From Planctomycetota bacterium (GTDB taxonomy: Bacteria; Planctomycetota; UBA8108), in NCBI GenBank assembly GCA_002695115.1, contig NZOA01000066.1, positions 1,441 to 9,242 of the forward strand: DNA of 7,802 nt, read 5' to 3'. The translations under genes and the position numbers were made by a program. How positions within the stretch are numbered: position 1 is the stretch's first letter; the number at the start of each line of letters is the position of its first letter. The notes under the pieces were generated by a model. It was given only the letters and a program-made list of their open reading frames with translations, was not told the DNA's origin and did not search any database. Of the stretch, positions 1 to 6,313 are shown one piece after another.

Positions 1-30
1 GCAAGCCTGGCTGCAGCCGGGAAATAAGGC

Positions 31-780
31 TCAGCTCTTCTTGCCGAACAGGCGCCTGAAGAGCTTCTTGAGGGGGTCGTAGAAGCGGTCGGCGACCCGT
101 TCCTTGAGCGGGATGATCGCGTTGTCGGTGATCGTGATGTGCTCGGGGCAGACGTGGGTGCAGCACTTGGTGATGTTGCAGAAGCCGATGCCGTGGGCGT
201 CTTTGAGATCTTCGAGCCGGTCCTCGGTGTCGAGGGGATGCATGTCGAGCGCCGCGGTATAGACCAGGAAGCGCGGTCCAATGAACTCCTCGGTCTTCTG
301 ATGGTCGCGCAGCACGTGGCAGACATCCTGGCAGAGGAAGCACTCGATGCATTTGCGGAATTCCTGCACCCTGTCGACGTCTTCCTGCGCCATCCGCCAG
401 GTCCCGTCCTCGGCATCCGGCGGGCGCGGGTTGAACTTCTTGATCGTCTTTTTGACCTCGAAGTTCCAGCTGACATCGGTCACCAGGTCCTTCATGGTGG
501 GGAAGGCCTTGATGGGCTCGATGGTGATGGGCTTGTCGATATCGATGGTGTCCATCCTGGTCATGCACAGGAGGCGCGGCATCCCGTTGACCTCGGCCGA
601 GCAGGAGCCGCATTTTCCGGCCTTGCAGTTCCAGCGCACCGCCAGGTCGTTGGCCAACTCGGCCTGGATCTGGTGAACCGCGTCCAGGACCACCATGCCC
701 TCGGTGATCTCCGTATCGTAGTCCTTGAAGTCGCCGCCCTCGGCATCTCCCCGCCAGATCTTGAAGGTCGCGGTGGTCAT
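31..780 (-). CDS. sdhB: Succinate dehydrogenase iron-sulfur subunit, Sdh1 type
   Basis: This 249-residue protein is the electron-transfer subunit of complex II, carrying electrons from the flavin of SdhA to quinone at the inner membrane. The N-terminal ferredoxin domain (about residues 5-105) has a [2Fe-2S] cysteine set at C52, C57, C60 and C72 (NCKAGKCGSC, then LLC). The C-terminal domain has C144, C147, C150 and C154 (KCIECFLCQDVCH) and C201, C206, C207 and C211 (CNITKCCTHVCPE). By analogy with E. coli SdhB, C144/C147/C150/C211 would bind the 4Fe-4S cluster and C154/C201/C207 the 3Fe-4S cluster, leaving C206 extra. The start MTTATFKIWRGDAEGG and the FRKCIECFLCQ block resemble mycobacterial Sdh1 SdhB as I remember it. 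The length is normal. The ATG overlaps the sdhA stop (TAATG), with GAGGAG upstream as ribosome binding site. The family is certain; whether it works as dehydrogenase or fumarate reductase in vivo is inferred from the Sdh1 likeness. Confidence 0.96.
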   Translation of the reverse strand: MTTATFKIWRGDAEGGDFKDYDTEITEGMVVLDAVHQIQAELANDLAVRWNCKAGKCGSCSAEVNGMPRLLCMTRMDTIDIDKPITIEPIKAFPTMKDLVTDVSWNFEVKKTIKKFNPRPPDAEDGTWRMAQEDVDRVQEFRKCIECFLCQDVCHVLRDHQKTEEFIGPRFLVYTAALDMHPLDTEDRLEDLKDAHGIGFCNITKCCTHVCPEHITITDNAIIPLKERVADRFYDPLKKLFRRLFGKKS

Positions 781-2603
781 TATCTGTTCTCCTCGATGAT
801 CGCCTGGAGCTCGGCCGGGATGTCCATGACGGGTTCCCTGCTGACCTCCATCGTGCCGTCACTTCCTTTTTTAACCACCAGGGAGGTCTTGCCCCATTCT
901 TCATCCTTGTCCGGGTAGTCCTCGCGGAAGTGGGCTCCCCGGCTCTCCTGTCGCCGGGCGGCGGCTCGGGCTACCGCCTCGCTGACGGTCAGCAGGTTGT
1001 GCAGATCGAGAGCCGTATGCCAGCCCGGATTGTATTCACGATTCCCGGGGGCCGCGGCCTGGTCCGCTCGCTGCTTGAGCGAGGCGATCTTCTCAACGGC
1101 CTGATCCATCTCTTCCTGGGTACGGACGATGCCGACAAGCTCCTGCATCGTGTCCTGGAGATCGTATTGGATCTGGTAGGGGCTCTCCCCGCCGCCCTCG
1201 GTGTCCTGCCGCTCGATTGGGGCCAGCGCCCATTGGATCGTATCGGCGATGGCGGAATCATGGACACCTGTCGCGCCATTTTCTTTGGCGAATTCCGCGG
1301 CGTATTCGCCGGCTCTCTTACCAAAGACCAGCAGGTCGGAGAGGGAGTTGCCGCCGAGACGGTTGGCGCCGTGCATTCCGCCGGCGCATTCTCCGGCAGC
1401 GAACAGGCCCTGCACTGTGGACATCTGGGTGTCGCCGTCGACACGAATTCCGCCCATCGCGTAGTGAGTGGTCGGACCGACCTCCATGGGCTCCTCGGTG
1501 ATGTCGAGGTTGGCCAGCTCCTTGAACTGGTGGTACATGCTCGGCAGCTTGCGCTTGATGTGCTCAGGGGCGTTGGAAAGTTTTTCCCTGATCCAGGCGA
1601 TATCGAGGAAGACGCCACCGTGGGGGCTGCCGCGGCCTTCCCGGATCTCGCGGATGATGCAGCGGGCGACGTGGTCGCGGGTGAGCAGCTCCGGCGGTCT
1701 TCGGGCTTCCTTGTCTCCCTGGGTGTAAATCCACCCCTCTTCCGGGTTGTCGGCGGTCTGGTTTTTATAGAGGTCCGGGATGTCGTCAAACATGAAGCGG
1801 TTGCCCTCGGAGTTGCGCAGCACTCCGCCCTCTCCTCTGACTCCCTCGGTGACGAGGATACCGCGCACGCTCGGAGGCCAGACCATGCCGGTGGGGTGAA
1901 ACTGCAGGTACTCCATGTCGATCAGGTCGGCGCCCGCATCGTAGGCGAGGGAATGGCCGTCCCCGGTGTATTCCCAGCTGTTGCTGGTGATCTTGTAGGC
2001 ACGTCCGTAGCCTCCTGTGGCCAGCACGATGGCCCTGGCCTTGAAGAGGCGGAATTTACCTTTCTCGCGATCGTAGCCGAAGGCGGCCGTCACCCGGTCG
2101 CCATCCTTGAGCAGGCGGATGATGGTGCACTCCATGTGCACATCGATACCCTGGTGGATCCCGTGGTCCTGGAGGGTGCGGATCATCTCCAGGCCCGTGC
2201 GATCGCCGACGTGAGCGAGGCGGGGGTATTTGTGTCCACCGAAGTTTCGCTGCAGGATCTTCTGGTCGTCGGTTCGGTCAAATACAGCTCCCCAGGCCTC
2301 GAGCTCGTGGACCCGCTCAGGGGCCTCCTGCGCGTGGAGCTCGGCCATGCGGTAGTTGTTGACGTATTGTCCGCCACGCATGGTGTCGGCGAAGTGGGTC
2401 TTCCAGTCATCTCGGTCGTCCACGTTTGACAGGGCCGCGGCGATGCCGCCCTCGGCCATCACGGTGTGGGCCTTGCCCAGCAGCGATTTGCAGACCAGGC
2501 CGACGCTGAGCCCCGTGGCGGATGCTTCGATGGAGGCTCGCAGCCCGGCTCCACCGGCTCCGATCACGAGGACATCGTATTCAAAGGTTTTGTAGGAATC
2601 CAT
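780..2603 (-). CDS. sdhA: Succinate dehydrogenase flavoprotein subunit
   Basis: The catalytic subunit of complex II (607 residues) oxidises succinate to fumarate on the cytoplasmic face of the membrane. The FAD-binding Rossmann motif GAGGAG lies at residues 15-20. H46 in KAHTVMAEGG sits where the covalent 8-alpha-histidyl FAD attaches in the family. Candidate dicarboxylate-site residues are H236 (QFHPTGM), T252/E253 (LVTEGVRGEGG), R309 (LLTRDH), H380 (TTHYAMGG) and R415 (GANRLGGNSL), matching by position the E. coli His242, Glu255, Arg286, His354 and Arg399 set. The FAD-binding stretch GLFAAGECAGG is at 399-409. The C-terminal helical domain (about 450-607) includes NPGWHTALDL. The length is typical and nothing key is missing. 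The ATG shares one base with the sdhC stop (TGATG), which indicates translational coupling. The SdhA/FrdA family cannot fully separate dehydrogenase from fumarate reductase; the neighbouring Sdh1-type anchor favours dehydrogenase. Confidence 0.97.
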   Translation of the reverse strand: MDSYKTFEYDVLVIGAGGAGLRASIEASATGLSVGLVCKSLLGKAHTVMAEGGIAAALSNVDDRDDWKTHFADTMRGGQYVNNYRMAELHAQEAPERVHELEAWGAVFDRTDDQKILQRNFGGHKYPRLAHVGDRTGLEMIRTLQDHGIHQGIDVHMECTIIRLLKDGDRVTAAFGYDREKGKFRLFKARAIVLATGGYGRAYKITSNSWEYTGDGHSLAYDAGADLIDMEYLQFHPTGMVWPPSVRGILVTEGVRGEGGVLRNSEGNRFMFDDIPDLYKNQTADNPEEGWIYTQGDKEARRPPELLTRDHVARCIIREIREGRGSPHGGVFLDIAWIREKLSNAPEHIKRKLPSMYHQFKELANLDITEEPMEVGPTTHYAMGGIRVDGDTQMSTVQGLFAAGECAGGMHGANRLGGNSLSDLLVFGKRAGEYAAEFAKENGATGVHDSAIADTIQWALAPIERQDTEGGGESPYQIQYDLQDTMQELVGIVRTQEEMDQAVEKIASLKQRADQAAAPGNREYNPGWHTALDLHNLLTVSEAVARAAARRQESRGAHFREDYPDKDEEWGKTSLVVKKGSDGTMEVSREPVMDIPAELQAIIEENR

Positions 2604-3421
2604 CAGAGCACCCGGAAATCAATCTTGTCGGCGAGGAAGCGAACGTAGACGTCGGTAAAACCGACCCAGAAGAGACTGCACCAGGCCCAGAGCATATGGC
2701 GCTTGTTGAGGCCGGAGACGCAGCTGTAGCACTTGTGGCGCAGAGGAGCCTTTGAGATGTGGTTCATGAAACCGCCGACAAGATGACGCAGGGAGTGACA
2801 GCCGAGCGTGTAGCCCCCGAGGAAGACGACGTTGAGGCTCAGGACGATGGTCCCAAACCCGATGCCGAAGCTCTCTTCGCCAGCCGCGTTCGTGAACCAC
2901 ATGGCCCGCCAGGCATCGTAGGACAGGAAGAAGAGGAAGCCGATCGCTACGTAGAGGAAGTAGCGATGGACGTTCTGGATGATGAGAGGCAGGGAGTTTT
3001 CGCCGAGATATTTTTTTCTTGGTTCACCGACGGCGCAGGACGGCGGGTCGGCCCAGAAGGCCTTGTAATAGGCGCCGCGGTAATAATAGCAGGTCAGCCT
3101 GAAACCCGCGGGGGCCCACAGGATGAGGAAAGCGGGGGAAAAGGGAAGAAAGCCCGGCCACCAGGAGGGCTGGGTGCCGAAGAGGGCATGACCGGATTTT
3201 TGTCCCGCAACATCGAAGAGGACAGGTGAATAAAACGGTGAGAGGTAGTCAGCTCCATTCCCATTGAAGAAGTAGTCCGATGCCTGGAAGGCCGCCCAGG
3301 TTGAGTAGCCGACGAAGGCCGACAGGCCGAGGAAGGTCAGTACCGGTGTGATCCACCAATTGTCATTCCTGGAGGTTACTCCGAAACCGCGCCGGGTCGC
3401 GGGCGCTGTGGTGGTGGGCAT
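2603..3421 (-). CDS. sdhC: Succinate dehydrogenase membrane anchor, Sdh1-type SdhC
   Basis: The single membrane anchor of this complex II (272 residues) holds SdhA/SdhB on the membrane and provides the quinone site. I see about five hydrophobic segments: roughly 24-48, 91-108, 147-170, 187-207 and 244-262. It is unlike the short SdhC/SdhD pair of proteobacteria. Blocks such as FRLTCYYYRGAYYKAFW, PPSCAVGEPRKKY, QNVHRYFLY and LGCHSLRHLVGG match what I remember of actinobacterial Sdh1 SdhC, and the gene order C-A-B is also that of mycobacterial sdh1. The mycobacterial Sdh1 complex is reported to carry a membrane-embedded Rieske-type [2Fe-2S] cluster in place of heme. Cys and His available here include C111, C129, H152, C208, H209, H213, C231 and C234; I cannot say which would be ligands. 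No sdhD follows. The start is the only Met before residue 174. Its ribosome binding site is weak (GAGAA). Confidence 0.92.
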   Translation of the reverse strand: MPTTTAPATRRGFGVTSRNDNWWITPVLTFLGLSAFVGYSTWAAFQASDYFFNGNGADYLSPFYSPVLFDVAGQKSGHALFGTQPSWWPGFLPFSPAFLILWAPAGFRLTCYYYRGAYYKAFWADPPSCAVGEPRKKYLGENSLPLIIQNVHRYFLYVAIGFLFFLSYDAWRAMWFTNAAGEESFGIGFGTIVLSLNVVFLGGYTLGCHSLRHLVGGFMNHISKAPLRHKCYSCVSGLNKRHMLWAWCSLFWVGFTDVYVRFLADKIDFRVL

Positions 3422-3448
3422 CGAGTTCTCGCGGGCTCTATTCTACAG

Positions 3449-3459
3449 GTTTCCGAAAC
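3449..3459. repeat. Small palindrome in the sdhC leader
   Basis: GTTTCCGAAAC is a perfect 5-bp inverted repeat around one central base, about 28 bp upstream of the sdhC start. It could be an operator half-site pair or may be chance; nothing in the window names a cognate regulator. Confidence 0.3.
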
Positions 3460-3486
3460 ACCGTCGCTGAGCGGACGGTCGCTCAG
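3460..3486. repeat. Two overlapping inverted repeats upstream of sdhC
   Basis: Within this 27-bp stretch ACCGTC (3460-3465) pairs with GACGGT (3474-3479), while CTGAGCG (3467-3473) pairs with CGCTCAG (3480-3486). The two stems share bases, so as RNA they are mutually exclusive. The site lies in the 119-bp gap between the MFS stop and the sdhC start, both on the minus strand. It could belong to the sdh leader or end the MFS transcript, but no U-tract follows on the minus strand, so it is not a standard intrinsic terminator. I found no clear -10/-35 pair in the gap. Confidence 0.45.
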
Positions 3487-3540
3487 GAACGGGGAGTTTC
3501 GCTTAAGCCTGTGGATAGTTCAAGTTACTAGATTTGAAAA

Positions 3541-4890
3541 CTACGGGGCTTTTTCCGCGCCGGGATTTTTCAGGGTGAGCGTCGTCACCAGCAGCAGGAT
3601 GGCCGCCACGCCACAACCCTCGAAGGCCGTGTCGTAGGAGCCGGTGAGTTTTTCGCTCTGGGCGAAGAGCCAGGGGCCCAGCGCGCTCGCTCCGGTCATG
3701 GTCATCATGTTGATGCTCGAGATCTTTCCAAGGTGCTTACGGCCGAAAAAACGGGGCCAGATCACCACCAGGAGCATGGAGAAGAGGCCTCCGGAGGTCC
3801 CCACACAGAGGATGGTCAGTGTCTGACCAGGCAATGAGTCCAGCCGGGTCATCGCCCAGCAGGCCGTCACCAGTGCGCCCATGAGGGCCAGGAAGAGCAG
3901 CCGGATCTTGACCCTGTCACTCGACCAGCCTCCCAGGATGTTCGCGAGGATGCTGACCGGGGCCATGAAGAGGAATAGGTTGAGGGTGTCGTTTTCCGCC
4001 AACCCCGCTTTTTTTCCGATGTCGACTATATGGAAGGTGAGCCCGGTGAGGGTCAGCCCCCAGAGGGCGAGGCTGATATTGGGGATCCAGAACGCGCGGG
4101 TACGCAGCGCCTCGCCCAGGGTGGCGCTTCTTTCTCCGTACTCGTCTTCCTGTGCCGGTCTTTCCCTTGGTGGCGAGCTCCTCCCATCCATCCTCAGCCC
4201 GCATTCTTCCGGGTTGTCTCTGTAGAAGAGCCAGCCGATGAGCAGAAGAGCCAGGTTGGAGACGCCTAGCCATTTCCAGGTTCCGCTCCACCCTAGTCCG
4301 AGATCGGAAATCATCCAGGAGAGAAAGCGCGGCGCGGCGGCGAAGGAGGCTGATACGAAGATGCCGCTGATGCCCGAGGCGAGTCCCCGCCGCCGGCTGA
4401 ACCATTTTCCCAGCATGGCGCGGGAAACCATGGTGAGGACTCCCTGGCCCCAGAACCTGACTAGGAGGAAGCCGCCGGAGAGGACCAGGAAGGCGACCTG
4501 GACCTGTCCCGCCTCGGTTCGGGGGGAGCCTGAATACTCCATGATGCCGGAGATGACCTCCCGGGTGGAGCCGAGGCACCAGAGAGTCAGCCCCAGGCAG
4601 GGACTGGCTATCACGATCATCCTGCGAGCCCCAAATTTATCGAAAAAGAAACCGGCCACAGGCAGGAGCAGAGCGCTGGCGATGGTGCCGACGAGGTAGG
4701 CCAGGGCGAGGTCGTCTCGATCGAGAGCTATCGTGGTTTCGCTGATGAGATGGTCAGTGAATACACTCACCCCCATCGTCTGCCCCGGGATGCTCATGAT
4801 GGTTCCGAGTGTCGAGACGGAGACGATGATCCACCCGTAGAAGAAGGGGTAGCTCTTCGGGGGCGGGATGAGATGGGGGGGGAACTTCAT
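3541..4890 (-). CDS. MFS transporter, oxalate/formate-antiporter-like
   Basis: This 449-residue inner-membrane carrier has about 12 hydrophobic segments in two halves, split by a charged loop near residues 233-262. MFS signature motif A is seen as GFFFDKFGARR (80-90) and again, weaker, as GGWSSDRVKIR (320-330). The N-terminal FFYGWIIV and the block GQGVLTMVSRAMLGKWFSRR (148-167) are typical of the oxalate:formate antiporter/monocarboxylate-like subgroup. These carriers are secondary transporters; the substrate here cannot be told from sequence. The gene lies on the same strand as sdhCAB, 119 bp upstream of it, which allows a loose guess of a carboxylate feeding central metabolism. The ATG has no good ribosome binding site: the bases before it are the palindrome CCGGATCCGG (4891-4900). 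The ATG overlaps the stop of a short upstream ORF (ATGA), so initiation may depend on coupling. No truncation is seen. Confidence 0.88.
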   Translation of the reverse strand: MKFPPHLIPPPKSYPFFYGWIIVSVSTLGTIMSIPGQTMGVSVFTDHLISETTIALDRDDLALAYLVGTIASALLLPVAGFFFDKFGARRMIVIASPCLGLTLWCLGSTREVISGIMEYSGSPRTEAGQVQVAFLVLSGGFLLVRFWGQGVLTMVSRAMLGKWFSRRRGLASGISGIFVSASFAAAPRFLSWMISDLGLGWSGTWKWLGVSNLALLLIGWLFYRDNPEECGLRMDGRSSPPRERPAQEDEYGERSATLGEALRTRAFWIPNISLALWGLTLTGLTFHIVDIGKKAGLAENDTLNLFLFMAPVSILANILGGWSSDRVKIRLLFLALMGALVTACWAMTRLDSLPGQTLTILCVGTSGGLFSMLLVVIWPRFFGRKHLGKISSINMMTMTGASALGPWLFAQSEKLTGSYDTAFEGCGVAAILLLVTTLTLKNPGAEKAP

Positions 4891-5072
4891 CCGGATCCGG
4901 CGGAGGCTGTTGGTTGTAGGGGGAAGTATTTGTATCCCAATAGCTTAGGGTGCTCGGTCAGGGAAAGGGCTGGCGGCACCCGCATGGTAAATCGACAATC
5001 GAGATTCTGCGGACTCAAAAATGGAAGGTCGGCCTGAATACCGTGGTTTACCCGGCAGCGGTCTGTTGGCAT
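4887..5072 (-). CDS. Possible 61-residue leader ORF coupled to the MFS gene
   Basis: I do not recognise this product. The ORF begins MPTDRCRVNHGIQ and ends TASAGSG, with no membrane segment, signal peptide or known motif. Two features argue that it may be translated. AAGGGAG (5078-5084, minus sense) lies 5 bases before its ATG, an excellent ribosome binding site. Its TGA overlaps the MFS transporter ATG as ATGA, the usual geometry of translational coupling, while the MFS start lacks its own ribosome binding site. Against it: the peptide is short, looks compositionally unremarkable, and a 62-codon open frame in GC-rich DNA can arise by chance. It may be a regulatory leader whose translation, not product, matters. 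Confidence 0.35.
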   Translation of the reverse strand: MPTDRCRVNHGIQADLPFLSPQNLDCRFTMRVPPALSLTEHPKLLGYKYFPLQPTASAGSG

Positions 5073-5077
5073 TGGGA

Positions 5078-5084
5078 CTCCCTT
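5078..5084 (-). promoter_or_regulatory. Strong ribosome binding site of the leader ORF
   Basis: Read on the minus strand this is AAGGGAG, 5 bases before the ATG at 5072. It is the only strong Shine-Dalgarno sequence ahead of the MFS reading frame, and is the main reason to take the short upstream ORF seriously. Confidence 0.5.
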
Positions 5085-5127
5085 TCCGGTTTTTATGCTG
5101 AAAAGTCAATGTAGACTAGTAAAAGTT

Positions 5128-5138
5128 TGGTATATAGT
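5128..5138 (+). promoter_or_regulatory. Candidate -10 region of the exbB-exbD-tonB promoter
   Basis: TGGTATATA (5128-5136) fits an extended -10 (TGnTATAAT), and the overlapping TATAGT (5133-5138) is one base off the consensus -10. No good -35 is seen upstream, which is tolerated by extended -10 promoters. It would give a 5' leader of about 50 bases before the exbB ATG. This is consensus matching only. Confidence 0.4.
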
Positions 5139-5158
5139 ACTTCTAGTTGGCATAGCCT

Positions 5159-5184
5159 AACTGAAACCCTGAGACGAACTGAAA
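5159..5184 (+). repeat. Direct repeat AACTGAAA in the exbB leader
   Basis: AACTGAAA occurs at 5159-5166 and 5177-5184, 18 bp start to start, between the candidate -10 and the exbB ATG. Such spacing, close to two helical turns, could suit a regulator binding one face of the DNA, but two 8-mers in an AT-rich spacer may be chance. Confidence 0.3.
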
Positions 5185-5194
5185 AGTAGCCGAT

Positions 5195-5881
5195 ATGTTC
5201 TGGGATTACTCATTAACCGATCTTCTTGAAAAAGGCGGCTTTGTCATGTGGCCGCTCTTGTGCTGCTCGGTGGGAGCGCTGGCGTTGGTGCTCGATCGTG
5301 GCATCACCCATTTTCGCCTGCGCCTCAACTTTCGAAAATTTGTCGGGGGATTGGAACGGCTGGTCAAGGACGGGAAACTGTCCGAGGCGTTGAACCTCTG
5401 TCGTTCGAGTCGGAGTCCTGTGGCGCGAACATCGGAAGCGTACCTTGCCAACCTGCGTTCGGGAGATGAGCTTCGCTCGACCATCATCGAACGCGAAGGG
5501 GGACTGGCGCTTGAGGATGCCGAGAAGAGGCTTCGTGGCCTGGCGGCCATAGCCCAGGTATCGACTCTCATTGGGCTCCTCGGGACGGTGATAGGCCTGG
5601 TCTCGGCTTTCCACCAGATAGAGATCAGTGGCGGCCAGGTGCAGCCGGGGGATCTGGCGAAGGGCATCTGGGCGGCTCTGCTCACCACGGTATTCGGTCT
5701 CTGCATCGCGATCCCCTCTTTTCTGATCCTGCAGATTTTTGAGAGCCGTGTTGAACGGATGGCGCGGAGAATGGGTTATGTCGTCGCCTATCTTGATCAG
5801 TGGATGGGAAAGAAGACGGCCTCGGTCATCCATCGCAGGAAAGAAACAGCCCAGGAGCCGGTGGGCAGTGGGGCGGAGTAG
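5195..5881 (+). CDS. exbB: ExbB/TolQ/MotA-family proton channel subunit
   Basis: This 228-residue inner-membrane protein would form the pentameric channel core which, with ExbD, turns the proton gradient into motion of TonB. There are three membrane segments, at about 16-35, 116-139 and 156-180, with the large cytoplasmic loop between the first two. The family core is visible as TLIGLLGTVIGLVSAF (124-139) and GIWAALLTTVFGLCIAIPS (157-175), including the polar Thr residues that line the channel in relatives. The start at 5195 gives the usual N-terminus (LLEKGGFVMWPL) before the first membrane helix; the ribosome binding site is weak. It is followed after 6 bp by exbD, and then by a tonB gene overlapping exbD, which favours an Exb over a Tol role. 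No pal, tolA or tolB is near. The family is firm; Exb versus TolQ naming rests on the neighbour. Confidence 0.93.
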   Translation: MFWDYSLTDLLEKGGFVMWPLLCCSVGALALVLDRGITHFRLRLNFRKFVGGLERLVKDGKLSEALNLCRSSRSPVARTSEAYLANLRSGDELRSTIIEREGGLALEDAEKRLRGLAAIAQVSTLIGLLGTVIGLVSAFHQIEISGGQVQPGDLAKGIWAALLTTVFGLCIAIPSFLILQIFESRVERMARRMGYVVAYLDQWMGKKTASVIHRRKETAQEPVGSGAE

Positions 5882-5887
5882 CGGTAT

Positions 5888-6313
5888 ATGATCTTCCGGC
5901 GCAAGAAACGCAAAGCTTCGATTCTCGATATGAGCCCCCTCATCGATTGCGTTCTGCAGCTGCTGATTTTCTTCATGTTGAGTTCGACCTTCGCCAGTCC
6001 CAAGGTGCAGATCGACCTGCCGGAGTCTTCAATCTCAGAGGGCTCCACGCAGAATGATTCCATCGTGGTGACGGCTGGTCTCGATGGGAGCCTGTTTGTC
6101 AACCAGGCCGGCGCTACGCTCGATACCCTGGAGCAGCTCCTGCGGACCGAGTTGGCAAGGTCGAAGTCCGGGCGGGTCGTGTTCCGTGGCGACAAGGGCA
6201 CCACCTATGGTGTCTTCTCCAGGGTTATGGAGGTGGCTCGGCGCGCCGGAGCCAGGAAGTTCGACCTGGCGCAGTCGCCCGGTGGGGACAGGAGGGTGTC
6301 CGATGGAGAATAA
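5888..6313 (+). CDS. exbD: ExbD/TolR-family biopolymer transport protein
   Basis: ExbD (141 residues) partners ExbB in the proton-driven motor that energises TonB. A short basic cytoplasmic N-terminus (MIFRRKKRK) is followed by one membrane helix at about 17-37. D20 in MSPLIDCVLQLLIFFM corresponds to the essential proton-carrying Asp25 of E. coli ExbD. After the helix comes the conserved VQIDLPES (40-47), then a small periplasmic domain ending near residue 128, with the pattern VVFRGDKGTTYG typical of the family. Length is normal. GGAG at 5875-5878, inside the exbB end, sits 9 bases before the ATG. The last 11 bp overlap the start of the tonB gene, so translation of the three genes is likely coupled. 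Confidence 0.94.
   Translation: MIFRRKKRKASILDMSPLIDCVLQLLIFFMLSSTFASPKVQIDLPESSISEGSTQNDSIVVTAGLDGSLFVNQAGATLDTLEQLLRTELARSKSGRVVFRGDKGTTYGVFSRVMEVARRAGARKFDLAQSPGGDRRVSDGE
6291..6295 (+). promoter_or_regulatory. Ribosome binding site fixing the tonB start
   Basis: GGAGG lies 7 bases before the ATG at 6303, within the end of exbD. It settles the start, because the same frame stays open upstream through most of the second half of exbD, with an earlier ATG at 6084 that would wrongly lengthen the protein by 73 residues. Confidence 0.75.

Larger units (their letters stand above)
4891..5194. promoter_or_regulatory. Divergent intergenic region, MFS/leader ORF and exbB
   Basis: This 304-bp stretch separates the minus-strand MFS gene from the plus-strand exbB. 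The left part (4891-5072) is GC-rich and covered by the possible leader ORF. The right part (about 5090-5190) is clearly richer in A and T than the flanking genes and should hold promoters for both directions. On the minus strand TACTAT, within the AT-rich run near 5132-5138, could serve as a -10 for the leader ORF and MFS, but I see no convincing -35. No RNA gene or mobile element is visible. Confidence 0.6.

Noticed and set aside
1..30. GGCTGCAGCC palindrome after sdhB as a terminator
   Set aside because: The perfect palindrome leaves no room for a loop, no T-run follows on the minus strand, and the window ends too close to judge.
139..918. A 259-codon open frame on the plus strand opposite sdhB
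   Set aside because: It is antisense to a gene with complete Fe-S motifs and runs into the sdhA end; its product looks like a reversed-frame artefact.
930..2429. A 499-codon open frame on the plus strand opposite sdhA
   Set aside because: It lies wholly antisense to a certain sdhA, has no recognisable domain or ribosome binding site, and follows from the GC-rich codon bias of the real gene.
3917..4579. A 220-codon minus-strand frame inside the MFS gene
   Set aside because: It is an out-of-frame shadow with His/Arg/Pro-rich composition, within a full-length membrane carrier frame.
6084..6302. An upstream extension of tonB from the ATG at 6084
   Set aside because: It would overlap most of the second half of exbD and put 73 non-family residues ahead of the membrane anchor; the start at 6303 has GGAGG at ideal spacing.
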